Positions 43,361-52,444 of a stretch of 64,000 nucleotides of DNA are shown here, piece by piece; position 1 is the first letter of the stretch, and each line of letters starts with the position of its first letter. Below the pieces are notes generated by a model. The model ran no database searches. It had not been told where the DNA came from and saw only the letters and a list, made by a program, of their open reading frames with translations. The stretch comes from Zafaria ginkgonis (lineage in GTDB: Bacteria; Actinomycetota; Actinomycetes; Actinomycetales; Micrococcaceae): NCBI RefSeq assembly GCF_039540195.1, contig NZ_BAABEO010000026.1:141173-205172 (forward strand), read 5' to 3'. The translations under genes and the position numbers were made by a program.

Positions 43361-43436
43361 ACCCGCTACCGGCGCGCAGCCAGGGATCGGGGCACTTCGC
43401 TTACGACGCCGCGGCCCCGGCACGCGGCTGCGGCGG

Positions 43437-45263
43437 CTAGCGCTTCCTGAACGCCGGGATGCGGCGGGTGAGCGGGCCGAGGAACTCCTCCAGTTCGGCC
43501 ACCCGCGCCGCGCGCAGCAGGAGCAGGTAGGCCACCAGCATCACGCTTCCGACGACGGCGATCGTCACCAGCGCGGCGCTGAGCGAACTCCACGCGTAGC
43601 CGTTGGAGTAGCCGCCCATCAGCCCCAGCGCCACGGCGCCGACGACGCCGGAGAGCAGCGCCATCCAGCCGACCCGGACGTAGGTGTCGGCGACCTGAGC
43701 GGTGCCGTAGTCCCCGTAGCGGCGGACCACCAGGACGTGGGCGATGACGGCGGAGAGCACGTTCGTCACCCCGTAGAGCAGGGCCATGCCGATGGCGATC
43801 TGCGTCGCCGGGATCACCGCGGCCATCGTGTAGGCGCACACCAGGCCGATGCCGGCGATGGCGGACTGGATCAGCATTGGCGTCTTGGTGTCCTCCTCGG
43901 CGAAGAACACGCGGATGAGGAAGAAGTGGATGCTCTTGAACGGCAGCCCCAGCGCCGTCAGCACCACCAGTTGGCCGATCGCCGCGCCGGCGGCGGCGCC
44001 GTCGGCGGAGGTGCCGCTGAACAGGCGCCCGATCGGCCCGGCGAGCACGATGAAGCCGACCGAGAAGAACACCACCGGGATCGCGGTCCCGCGCAGGCCG
44101 CGCGAGAGAATCGGGGCGACCTTCTCCCGTTCCCCGTCGGCAAAGGCCCGCGAGAGGTCGTTGAACAGCACCGTGGCCAGCGAGAGGGCGAAGATCGAGT
44201 GCGGCAGCACCGTGATCAGCTGGGAGGTGTTCAGCGCGTATTCGCCCGGCACCGAGGCCCCGCCGTCGGGCAGGGCCGCGCGGGCGGCTGCGGCGACGGA
44301 GACCAGCCGCGCGTACAGCAGCGAGGCGATGTTGCCGACCATCATGGAGGCCAGCGTCCACGCGGCGATCTTGCCCACGTGGCGCAGGCCCATGCCGCGC
44401 CAGCCGAACTTCGGCCGGATCGCCAGCTTGGTGCGGGCAAGCGGCAGGAAGAGGACCAGGGCCTGGAGCGCGATGCCCAGGGTCGAACCTCCCGCCAGCA
44501 GCAGGGTTTGCTGCGGCGTCCAAGTGGCCAACTGGTCGGTGGAGCCGTTGTAGGCGCCAAAGAGGGCGATGTAGGCGCCGATCACGATCAGCTGCACCAC
44601 GTTGTTCACGACAGGGGCCCACATGTAGGCCCCGAAGTGTCCGTGGGCGTTCAGCACCTGCCCGACCACGGCGTAGACGCCGTAGAAAAAGACCTGTGGA
44701 AGGCACCAGTAGGCGAAGGCGGTGCCGAGCGCGAGCATCGGATCCGTCCAGTCCTTGGTGAGCGCCCCGATGAGGGGCCCGGCCAGGGCGGTGAGCAGGA
44801 TGGCGAAGAATGCCATCACAACCACCGTCAGGGTGATCAGCCGGCTGGTGTAGTCGGAGCCCCGGTCGGGGGCCTTGGAGGCCTTGATCAGCTGCGGAAC
44901 CAGCACCACGTTGAAGATGCCGCCGGCGAGCAGCATGAAGATGATCGTCGGGATGACGTTCGCCTTCTCGAAGATGTCGGCGACCGTGGTGGTGGAGCCG
45001 ATCGCGACGGCGAGCATCGCGGTGCGGACGAACCCGAGCACGCGCGAGACCATCGTGCCGGAAGCCATGAGGGCGTACGCCTTCGAGTGGCTGCGCTGCT
45101 GCTCGGGGGGACGGGCCGGCGCCTGCGGCGCCTCCACGATCGGCAGGCTGCCGGTGGCGGTCTCGGGGACGTACGCCGTCGCGGCCGACTGGCCGCGATT
45201 GGTTCCGGGCCCGTATGCGGGCATCGGCGGGCGGATCGGGTTGGGCCTAGGCTCCGTGGACAT
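43437..45263 (-). CDS. murJ: Lipid II flippase MurJ
   Basis: A 608-residue MviN/MurJ protein with an N-terminal Pro/Ala-rich cytoplasmic tail of about 65 residues, then about fourteen membrane helices beginning ASGTMVSRVLGFVRTAML, the hallmark first helix. It moves lipid II across the membrane for peptidoglycan synthesis. No pseudokinase is fused at the C-terminus, which ends RRIPAFRKR. That partner is a separate gene now 24 kb away at 17573. It overlaps the NUDIX gene by 17 bases. Confidence 0.95.
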   Translation of the reverse strand: MSTEPRPNPIRPPMPAYGPGTNRGQSAATAYVPETATGSLPIVEAPQAPARPPEQQRSHSKAYALMASGTMVSRVLGFVRTAMLAVAIGSTTTVADIFEKANVIPTIIFMLLAGGIFNVVLVPQLIKASKAPDRGSDYTSRLITLTVVVMAFFAILLTALAGPLIGALTKDWTDPMLALGTAFAYWCLPQVFFYGVYAVVGQVLNAHGHFGAYMWAPVVNNVVQLIVIGAYIALFGAYNGSTDQLATWTPQQTLLLAGGSTLGIALQALVLFLPLARTKLAIRPKFGWRGMGLRHVGKIAAWTLASMMVGNIASLLYARLVSVAAAARAALPDGGASVPGEYALNTSQLITVLPHSIFALSLATVLFNDLSRAFADGEREKVAPILSRGLRGTAIPVVFFSVGFIVLAGPIGRLFSGTSADGAAAGAAIGQLVVLTALGLPFKSIHFFLIRVFFAEEDTKTPMLIQSAIAGIGLVCAYTMAAVIPATQIAIGMALLYGVTNVLSAVIAHVLVVRRYGDYGTAQVADTYVRVGWMALLSGVVGAVALGLMGGYSNGYAWSSLSAALVTIAVVGSVMLVAYLLLLRAARVAELEEFLGPLTRRIPAFRKR

Positions 45264-45783
45264 GCTGCGGAAGAACCTCTCGGGCGAGCTCCGCGATGCG
45301 ACGCTCGTTGGGGAAGGACAGGCGGCGGCCCAGTTCGGCGATCGGCACCCAGGCGACGTCGACGGCCTCGTGGTCCGGGTCGTTTTCGATGGTCAGTTCC
45401 CCGCCGATGGCCTCAAGCAGGAAGTGGTGGACCGTCTTGTGGACGCGGTAGTTGGAGACCGTGAACCAGTAGTCGATGCTGCCCAGCGGAGCCAGGATGC
45501 GCCCGGCGATGCCGGTCTCCTCCTCCACCTCGCGGATCGCGGCCTGCTCGTTGGTCTCGCGGCCTTCCGGGTGGCCCTTGGGCAGGCACCACTCCAGGCG
45601 GCCGCCGCGGTTGTAGCGGGCGATGATCGCCACCGCCAGGTCCTGGCGGGACAGGTCCACCACGACGCCGCCGGAGGAGACCTCTTCCACGGTCGGAAGG
45701 CTGTGGCCCGGCTGCGCCTGCGCGTGCGCCAGCGACGCCGTCAACGGCGTTCGCTTCGGTGCACTCGGGACTGGATGGGCCAT
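45247..45783 (-). CDS. NUDIX hydrolase
   Basis: A 178-residue NUDIX enzyme with the full box GHPEGRETNEQAAIREVEEETGI. It is in the conserved position between the CCA transferase and murJ in actinobacteria, where it is often annotated as a diadenosine polyphosphate or nucleotide pyrophosphatase. ATG 45783 is chosen over 45816 because the product then starts MAHPVPSAPKRTPLTASLAHAQ. Substrate unproven. Confidence 0.9.
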   Translation of the reverse strand: MAHPVPSAPKRTPLTASLAHAQAQPGHSLPTVEEVSSGGVVVDLSRQDLAVAIIARYNRGGRLEWCLPKGHPEGRETNEQAAIREVEEETGIAGRILAPLGSIDYWFTVSNYRVHKTVHHFLLEAIGGELTIENDPDHEAVDVAWVPIAELGRRLSFPNERRIAELAREVLPQHVHGA

Positions 45784-45954
45784 GCACTCCACTCTATCCA
45801 TTCTTTTGGCCCGCACGGGGGTCTGGCGCGGTGCGGGCCCCCGTCAAGCCGAGGGCTTAATCCCGGGGTGCGGCAGCCGGACCCCTCCCCGGCGCCCGCC
45901 CGCCGGTCCCCCCGGCGTGGCAGACCGGCGAAAGTCTGGCACGCTTAAAGCACT

Positions 45955-47412
45955 ATGCAGCAGCTTCCCGACCGTACTGCCCTCGCGGAGATCCTCCCGC
46001 CCGTCGTGCTTGAGATCGGCCGCCTCTTCGCGGCCGCCGGCCACGAGTTGTCCCTTGTCGGCGGGCCCGTCCGCGACCTGTTCGTGGGACGCGTCTCGCC
46101 GGACCTGGACTTCACCACCGACGCGAACCCTGACCAGACGCTGGACGTGGTCGCCGGCTGGGCGGACGCCACGTGGGAGGTGGGCCGGGACTTCGGCACC
46201 ATCGCCCTGCGCAAGGGCCAGGAGACGATCGAGGTGACCACGTACCGCGCGGAGGCCTACGACCCGGATTCGCGCAAGCCGATTGTCGCCTTCGGCACAT
46301 CCCTGAACGACGATCTCTACCGCCGCGACTTCACCATGAACGCGATGGCGCTGCGCCTGCCCTCGCTGGAACTGGTGGACCCGTACGGCGGCGCCGCCGA
46401 CCTGGAGGCGGGGATTGTGCGCACGCCGGGGACGCCGGCGTCGTCCTTCTCCGACGACCCGCTGCGCATGATGCGCGCGGCCCGCTTCGCCTCGCAGCTG
46501 AAGATGGGCGTCGCCCCGGAGGTGCGCCAGGCGATGGCCGACATGGCCGAGCGGATCACGATCATCTCCGCCGAGCGGGTGCGCGACGAACTGGTGAAGC
46601 TCATCAACGGGACCGATCCGCGCGCGGGGATCGACCTGCTGGTGGACAGCGGGCTGGCCGACCGGGTGCTGCCCGAGGTGGCCGCGCTCAAGCTCGAGGT
46701 CGACGAGCACCACCGCCACAAGGACGTTTACCAGCACTCGCTGCAGGTCCTGGAGCAGGCGGCCGAGCTGGAGACCGGCCAGGACGGGCCGGTGCCCGGC
46801 CCGGACTTCGTGTTGCGCTTCGCGGCGCTGATGCACGACGCCGGCAAGCCGGCCACGCGCCGCTTCGAACCTTCCGGGGCGGTCAGCTTCCGCCACCACG
46901 ACGTCGTCGGGTCCAAGCTGGTGAAGAAGCGCATGCGCGAACTGCGCTTCGACAACGACACGATCAAGAACGTGGCCCGCCTGGTGGAGCTGCACATGCG
47001 CTTCTACGGGTACGGGGAGGCGGGCTGGACCGATTCGGCGGTTCGCCGCTACGTCACCGACGCCGGTCCGCTGCTGCAGCGGCTGCACCGGCTGACCCGC
47101 TCCGACGTGACCACCCGCAACCGGCGCAAGGCCGAGCGGCTGGCGTTCGCCTACGACGACCTGGAGCAGCGCATCGAGGAGCTCCTCGCCAAGGAGCAGC
47201 TCGATTCCGTGCGCCCGGACCTGGACGGACAGGCGATCATGGCGATCCTGGGCCTGAGGCCGGGCCCGGTGGTGGGCCGCGCCTACAAGCACCTCCTGGA
47301 GCTGCGCCTGGACAACGGGCCGATGGGCGCCGAGGCCGCCGAGGCCGAGCTGCGCGCCTGGTGGGCTGACCAGCCGGAGGCGCAGGAGGCCGCGGAGACG
47401 CTGGAGGCGTAG
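45955..47412 (+). CDS. cca: CCA tRNA nucleotidyltransferase
   Basis: A 485-residue class II tRNA nucleotidyltransferase with LVGGPVRDLFVGRVSPDLDFTTDA (nucleotidyl loop and catalytic Asp pair), DFTMNAMALRLP and the RMMRAARFASQL segment. An HD phosphohydrolase domain follows (HRHKDVYQHSLQVLEQ, ALMHDAGKPATR). It adds or repairs the 3'-CCA of tRNAs. It is divergent from the NUDIX-murJ pair, as in related genomes, and ends at a strong hairpin. Confidence 0.95.
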   Translation: MQQLPDRTALAEILPPVVLEIGRLFAAAGHELSLVGGPVRDLFVGRVSPDLDFTTDANPDQTLDVVAGWADATWEVGRDFGTIALRKGQETIEVTTYRAEAYDPDSRKPIVAFGTSLNDDLYRRDFTMNAMALRLPSLELVDPYGGAADLEAGIVRTPGTPASSFSDDPLRMMRAARFASQLKMGVAPEVRQAMADMAERITIISAERVRDELVKLINGTDPRAGIDLLVDSGLADRVLPEVAALKLEVDEHHRHKDVYQHSLQVLEQAAELETGQDGPVPGPDFVLRFAALMHDAGKPATRRFEPSGAVSFRHHDVVGSKLVKKRMRELRFDNDTIKNVARLVELHMRFYGYGEAGWTDSAVRRYVTDAGPLLQRLHRLTRSDVTTRNRRKAERLAFAYDDLEQRIEELLAKEQLDSVRPDLDGQAIMAILGLRPGPVVGRAYKHLLELRLDNGPMGAEAAEAELRAWWADQPEAQEAAETLEA

Positions 47413-47452
47413 GACGGCCCGATTCCGTTTCCGCTGGAGGGGGCCAAAAAGT

Positions 47453-47496
47453 GCCGGCCCGAACCTGCGGGTCTAGGGATGCAGGTTCGGGCCGGC
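47453..47496 (+). terminator. Bidirectional terminator between CCA transferase and Usp genes
   Basis: GCCGGCCCGAACCTGC (47453-47468) and its exact complement (47481-47496) form a 16-base stem with a 12-base loop, between two convergent genes. Confidence 0.85.
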
Positions 47497-47515
47497 TGAT
47501 TCGGATGCGTGGCCG

Positions 47516-47896
47516 CTAGACGGCCTTCACGGCGAGGACGGGGCAGTCGGCCTCGATGAGGATGCGCTGGGCGTGGCTCCCGAGGATCAGCTTTCCCACC
47601 CGTGACCTGCGGCGCAGGCCGAGGACGATGAGGGTCGCGTCCAGGTCCTGCTGGGTTTGCAGGACCAGGTCGGCTGCGTCGTGCACCGTTTCGGCGGGCG
47701 GCAGGACGGTGACCTTGCGGCCGCCGGCGTTGTAGCCGTCCAGGTCGATGCCCGGTATCACGGAATCCGCGGGGGAGCGGTGGGTGTCGATGTTGATGAT
47801 CACCAGTTCATCGTCGAGGCGGCATGACTCGATGAATGCCCGGTCCACCGCTGCACGCCCTTCGGCCGTGTTGGTGTAGCAAGCCAGGACGGCCAT
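47516..47896 (-). CDS. Universal stress protein (UspA family)
   Basis: A 126-residue single-domain Usp with start MAVLACYTNTAEGRAAVDRA and the ATP-binding pattern GLRRRSRVGKLILGSHAQRIL near the C-terminus. It lies 42 bases after the TctA-TctB fusion on the same strand, so it is probably the last gene of that operon. Usp proteins next to TctABC or TRAP transporters are known and may tune transport to energy state. Confidence 0.88.
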   Translation of the reverse strand: MAVLACYTNTAEGRAAVDRAFIESCRLDDELVIINIDTHRSPADSVIPGIDLDGYNAGGRKVTVLPPAETVHDAADLVLQTQQDLDATLIVLGLRRRSRVGKLILGSHAQRILIEADCPVLAVKAV

Positions 47897-47938
47897 GTGT
47901 TGCTCCTTCTGTCGGTGGGGGTCAGGCTGTCGAGGGGG

Positions 47939-50113
47939 TCAGGACACGAACTGTCCCAGCCAGCCCTGGGGGAGTTCGATCGGCAGCAGCGTGGGCAGCA
48001 CCAGCAGGACCACATAGAGGACCGCGGTGTAGATGATGGCGGTTTTGGTCCGTGCGCGGGCCACGACCAGGAGGAAGGCCGGCACGAAGATCGTCACCGC
48101 CGCCAGGTAGCCAATCGCCGCGGTGAGGACCAGGAAGCCGGCCATCCACGCGAAGGTCTTGAAGGCGAACCTGGTGTCGGAAGGCTCCTGTGAAGGCTCC
48201 TCCACGGCAACCGGCGCGGATGCGGAGTCCGTGGCCGGGGCCGCCAGGGACACCGTCCCGGTGGCTGCATGCTTCGCGGTGGAGCGTGGGCCCGTGCCCG
48301 CGGGCCCGGCGTCCCCTCCAACGGCCGGCGGAACCGCGGCTCCGCCGGCCGGCGCGACGGCGAGCGGGACTGTGGCGGCCGAAGCGGGGGCTGCCCCGGG
48401 AGCCGGCCTGCGGCGTCGGACGCGGACTTCCTGTACCACCAGGGCGGCGGCCAGGATGAGCCCGAACCAGCCGATCAGCTGCGGGACCAGCTTCGCTTCG
48501 GGGGAGAAGCCGGCGGAGAACACCAAAGAGAGTGCGAACACGGCGAGCGCGGCCGCCGCGGCGCCGAGCGACCAGGCGCTGTTCTGGAGCGGGGCCTCGG
48601 AATCCCCGGCGGCTTCGAGGCGGGGGTCGTCGTCGCGGTCCAGGCGGCGGCGGGCACGGAACCACTTGAAGATGTTCCACAGGATGGGCAGGACAAGGAT
48701 GGCGATGAACACCAGGGTGCCGGGGCGGAGCATCCAGTCCAGCCCGTTGTAGAGGCTGTCCGTGAGGAAGTAGTAGCGCTCCAGCGGGATGGCCAGGACA
48801 AAGCCGATGAGGAAGGGGGCGCGGGGGAAGCCGGTGGACTTCAGCACCCATCCGGCGACGCCGAGCAGCAGCATGACCCACAGGTCGCCGAGCTGGCCTC
48901 CCTCCTGGAAGGAGCCCAGGAGCATGATCGCGACCAAGCCGGCGGCGAGGACGGCGAACGGGACCTTCGTCAGGGAGGCCAACGGGCGGACGGTGAGGAA
49001 GCAGAAGAGGGCACCGAGGACGGAGGCGATGGCGAAGGACCAGACGATCAGGTACATCAGGTCCAGATGGTCGTTGATGATGCTGGGCCCGGGCTGGATG
49101 CCGTAGGTGAGCAGCATGCCCAGCAGCATCGCGGAGGGCACGCCGCCGGGGATGCCGAAGAGCAGCGTGGGGATGAGGTCTCCGGCTTCGACGGAGTTGT
49201 TGGCGCTTTCGGGGCCGACGATGCCGCGGGGGTCGCCCTTGCCGAACTTGCGCTTGTCCTTGGCGGTGGCCACGGCCTGGCCGTAGGCGAGCCACGTTCC
49301 GGCGGTGGCGCCGACCCCGGGCAGGACCCCGGCCCAGATGCCGATCAGGGCGCCGCGGATGACCTGGGTCCAGTGGGTCAGCCATTCGCGGATGCCCGAG
49401 CCCCAGCCTCCGGTGACCGTGATGGGGGCCTCCTCGCCCTTGCGCTGGCTGGCGCGGGAGGCGATCTCGGCCAGGCCGAAGATGCCCAGGGCCACGGCCA
49501 CGAGCGAGAGCCCGTCGCCCAGGAACAGGCTGCCGAAGGTGAAGCGCTCCTCTGCGGTGGTGGGGGAGGTGCCGACCATGCCGAGCAGCAGGCCGAGCAT
49601 GCCGGCGACGAGTCCCTTGACGACGTTGCCGCGGGAGAGGACCGCGGCCAGGGCGACGCCGAGCACGGTGAGCATGAACAGCTCGGGGCTCGCGAAGGAG
49701 AGCACGAGCGGCCGGGCGAGGGGGATGGCCAGGGTCAGGCCGATGGCGCCGATGACGCCTCCGGCCATCGAGGAGAGGAAGGCCAGGCTGAGTGCGCGCT
49801 TGGCTTGGCCCTGGCGGGCCATCGAGTAGCCGTCGAGCATGGTGACCGAGGCGGAGGCCGACCCCGGCGCGCCCAGCAGGACGGCCGAGACGGTGTCGGA
49901 GGTGTGGACGACCGCGAGGGCGCCGATGAGCAGGGCCAGCGCCGGAGCCGGCTCCATGCCGAAGGTGACGGGAAGCAGGATGGCGACGGCTCCGGTGCCG
50001 CCGAGCCCCGGGATGAGGCCCATGACCAGGCCCGCGATGACTCCAATGAGGAGCATCACCAGCAGGGCGGGGTCCGCCAGGGAGGCCAGTGCGGCCATGG
50101 CTGAATCAAGCAT
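47939..50113 (-). CDS. Tripartite tricarboxylate transporter, TctA-TctB fusion
   Basis: A 724-residue membrane protein. Residues about 1-500 are TctA, the large permease, with both signature repeats GLIPGLGGTGAVAILLPVTFG and GVLPGVGATAGTWLAYGQA. A charged linker (RRRLDRDDDPRLEA) leads to a TctB-like small subunit of four helices, interrupted by an Ala/Pro-rich cytoplasmic loop of about 80 residues. TctA and TctB are normally separate genes. It starts 9 bases after the PrpF-TctC fusion, with AAGGA before ATG 50113. Together the two proteins make a complete TTT importer in two polypeptides. Confidence 0.9.
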   Translation of the reverse strand: MLDSAMAALASLADPALLVMLLIGVIAGLVMGLIPGLGGTGAVAILLPVTFGMEPAPALALLIGALAVVHTSDTVSAVLLGAPGSASASVTMLDGYSMARQGQAKRALSLAFLSSMAGGVIGAIGLTLAIPLARPLVLSFASPELFMLTVLGVALAAVLSRGNVVKGLVAGMLGLLLGMVGTSPTTAEERFTFGSLFLGDGLSLVAVALGIFGLAEIASRASQRKGEEAPITVTGGWGSGIREWLTHWTQVIRGALIGIWAGVLPGVGATAGTWLAYGQAVATAKDKRKFGKGDPRGIVGPESANNSVEAGDLIPTLLFGIPGGVPSAMLLGMLLTYGIQPGPSIINDHLDLMYLIVWSFAIASVLGALFCFLTVRPLASLTKVPFAVLAAGLVAIMLLGSFQEGGQLGDLWVMLLLGVAGWVLKSTGFPRAPFLIGFVLAIPLERYYFLTDSLYNGLDWMLRPGTLVFIAILVLPILWNIFKWFRARRRLDRDDDPRLEAAGDSEAPLQNSAWSLGAAAAALAVFALSLVFSAGFSPEAKLVPQLIGWFGLILAAALVVQEVRVRRRRPAPGAAPASAATVPLAVAPAGGAAVPPAVGGDAGPAGTGPRSTAKHAATGTVSLAAPATDSASAPVAVEEPSQEPSDTRFAFKTFAWMAGFLVLTAAIGYLAAVTIFVPAFLLVVARARTKTAIIYTAVLYVVLLVLPTLLPIELPQGWLGQFVS

Positions 50114-50122
50114 TGTGGGTCC

Positions 50123-52444
50123 TTATTCGACGGTGATGCCGTAGGTGTCGTGCAGCAGGCGCTGCACGTAGTGCTTGGTGGAATCCGAGACCGTGTAGGC
50201 CTCGGCGACGCGCTCGGGAAGGGTCTCGTCGGCGGAGATCGGGTAGCCGCCGAGGATCTTGTCCGCCCTGCCGTTGAAGGCCTGGTCCTCGGACATGGCG
50301 TGGGCCGAATCGCGCAGGAGGGCGACCGCCTTCTCCGGGGTGCCCTGGGGGACCCACAGGCCCTTCTGGTAGGTGTAGGTCAGGCCCAGGAGCGTCTTGT
50401 AGGCCTCGAACTTCTCGCCCGAGGGCGCCTGTCCGTGGATCTTTTCGTAGGCTTCGGCGACGGTGGGGACGTCGGGGAAGTTGGGGTCGCGGACCACGTT
50501 TCCGCCGGCGTCGAGCTGCCCGAAGGACATCAGCACGGTCGCCTTGCCTTCCTTGGCAATGCCTTCGACGGCGGAGGCGTAGGAACTGGTGGTCGTGTAG
50601 TCGATGTCCACCTCCCCGCGCTGCAGGGCCAGGTTCACCGGCCCGCGTCCTTCGAAGCCGAAGGTGGCCGTGGTGTCGGCCCCGAGGAGGTCGAAGGCGA
50701 CCAGGGTGGTCAGGTCCAGCCCCGTGGCGCTGATGCCGCCGAAGACAAGCGGCTTGTCCCGCTCCACGAGATCGGTCACGTCCCCGACGCCCGCGGCGGT
50801 GCGGGCGTAGATGACGCCGCCGGTGCCGTTGACCAGGACCGGGGTGAGGTCCTCGAAGGAGTACTTGACCGCATCGCGGCCCAGGACCCACGGGACCACG
50901 GTGCTGGCGGTGCTGACCAGGACCTCGGTGCCGTTGGCGCGGGCCGAGGTCGCGAAGTGGTTCGACCCGGTGATGCCTTCGCCGCCGGCCTCGTTGGTGG
51001 GCGCGAAGCCGGGCGTCCCGGGGATGTAGTGAACCATTTCGGACCCGATGAAGCGCGCCCACGTGTCCGTGCCTCCGCCTTCGGCCAGGGGGATGACCAT
51101 CTGGATGGTCTCCCCGGCAAAGTCGCCGTCCTCGGTGGTGGCCGCCGGGTTCAGCAGGCTTCCGCCGAAAATCGTGGTGCCCAGGCCCAGGGCGGCGAAG
51201 AGGCCGACGGCGGTGAGCACGGTGCGGCGGGAGTGCCGGGCCGGCTCGGCCAGCGCGGCGAGCGGCGAGGGCTCTTCCGAAGCCCGGAACGGTGCGGTTG
51301 GCACGAGGTCCTCCTGAGGCATTGGGGCGGCTCCGGTGCCGGGAACGGGAAGGGCGAGGGGCAGGCTGGCCCGGGCCAGGACGCGTGCGGTGCGGGTGGA
51401 TCCGACGACGTCGCTGCCGTCGATGCTGCGCCGCCACGTGGAGATGGTGCCGGCGGGCGTGCGGATCTGCAGGTCCTCGCCCGCCGGGGCGCCAAGGGCG
51501 CGCTGGACGACGGTTCCGGCGGTGCCGGCGGCGATGGTGAGCCCGACGCTTCCGGTGATGGCCAACGCCGGATGGGGGTTGCCCATGGAAAGCATCATGA
51601 TCTGCACGTCCGCCCGTTCCGAGGCGGCGGAGGAAGGATCGGCCGGCCCGGCAATGGCGAGTTTCGGAATGGCCCGCTCGGCCCCTTCGGGCGTCACGGC
51701 GAGGCCCATGGCCACCGCTCCGGCCCGGCGGACCGCGTCCAGCCGCTCCAGTTCCGGCAGGACCTCCAGGCTCCAGCCCTCGAACGGAACCCCGCCCAGG
51801 CCGGCGGTCTCCGCCGAGACGATCACCAGGGGCGCGCCGGCGTCGAGCAGGGTCGCCTGGACCTCCGCGCCCCCGACGGGAAGTGCGTCGACGGCGTTGC
51901 CGGTGGGCAGCAGCCGTCCGGTGGTCCGCCCGGCCGGGTCCACGAAACCGAGCCCGACGGCCGTTCCCGGGAAGGGGACACCCGGGATCGTGGTGTCCAA
52001 CTGCGGGTCCCACTGGCCGTCAGGAGTGGAGACCCGCTGCAGGATCATCTGCCCGGTGTTGGTGTTGCGGGCCCGCACCAGCGTTTCGCCGCGCTGGGGC
52101 TGCACCCACCCCTTCTCCAGGGCGAACGGCGCGACGACGGCGGAGCAGTTGCCGCAGTTGCTGCCCCAGTCGACCTTGTTCTCGTCGATGCCCACCTGGG
52201 CGAAGGTGTATTCCACGTCCACGCCCGGTTCGGACGACTTCGAAAGAATGACCGCCTTGCTGGTGGTCGAGGTCGCGCCCCCGACACCGTCGACCTGCCG
52301 CGGGTCCGGGCTCCCATAGAGCCGCAGCAGCACGTCGTCGATGGGGAGGCCCGTGGCATCCAGATCGCCGCGTTCGAAAACCCAGCATTTGCTGGTTCCG
52401 CCGCGCATCCACACGGTGGGAACCGTAAGCGTGGTGTTGTTCAT
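50123..52444 (-). CDS. PrpF-family isomerase fused to a TctC-type solute-binding protein
   Basis: A 773-residue fusion. Residues 1 to about 375 are a PrpF / 4-oxalomesaconate tautomerase-family DapF-fold domain (VWMRGGTSKCWVF, WGSNCGNCSAVVAPFALEKG, MLSMGNPHPALAITGSVGL). After a short linker comes a twin-arginine-like membrane segment (SRRTVLTAVGLFAALG, about 405-430), then a TctC binding domain (IQMVIPLAEGGGTDTWARF onward). The predicted topology is isomerase inside the cell and binding domain outside. The reading frame is continuous and codon bias is uniform across the junction. ATG 52444 follows GGACGGA. It is upstream of the TctA-TctB fusion and divergent from a LysR gene. Confidence 0.87.
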   Translation of the reverse strand: MNNTTLTVPTVWMRGGTSKCWVFERGDLDATGLPIDDVLLRLYGSPDPRQVDGVGGATSTTSKAVILSKSSEPGVDVEYTFAQVGIDENKVDWGSNCGNCSAVVAPFALEKGWVQPQRGETLVRARNTNTGQMILQRVSTPDGQWDPQLDTTIPGVPFPGTAVGLGFVDPAGRTTGRLLPTGNAVDALPVGGAEVQATLLDAGAPLVIVSAETAGLGGVPFEGWSLEVLPELERLDAVRRAGAVAMGLAVTPEGAERAIPKLAIAGPADPSSAASERADVQIMMLSMGNPHPALAITGSVGLTIAAGTAGTVVQRALGAPAGEDLQIRTPAGTISTWRRSIDGSDVVGSTRTARVLARASLPLALPVPGTGAAPMPQEDLVPTAPFRASEEPSPLAALAEPARHSRRTVLTAVGLFAALGLGTTIFGGSLLNPAATTEDGDFAGETIQMVIPLAEGGGTDTWARFIGSEMVHYIPGTPGFAPTNEAGGEGITGSNHFATSARANGTEVLVSTASTVVPWVLGRDAVKYSFEDLTPVLVNGTGGVIYARTAAGVGDVTDLVERDKPLVFGGISATGLDLTTLVAFDLLGADTTATFGFEGRGPVNLALQRGEVDIDYTTTSSYASAVEGIAKEGKATVLMSFGQLDAGGNVVRDPNFPDVPTVAEAYEKIHGQAPSGEKFEAYKTLLGLTYTYQKGLWVPQGTPEKAVALLRDSAHAMSEDQAFNGRADKILGGYPISADETLPERVAEAYTVSDSTKHYVQRLLHDTYGITVE
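51302..51315 (-). promoter_or_regulatory. Internal ribosome-binding site within the PrpF-TctC fusion
   Basis: On the minus strand AGGAGG (51315-51310) lies 5 bases before an in-frame GTG (51304-51302) at codon 381, exactly at the domain junction. Initiation here would make a separate TctC with a long signal peptide beginning VPTAPFRASEEP. Both the fusion and the free binding protein may therefore be made. Confidence 0.55.

Noticed and set aside
20156..43436. Prophage or integrative element carrying the catabolic genes
   Set aside because: No integrase, transposase, phage gene, tRNA site or flanking direct repeat was found at either edge.
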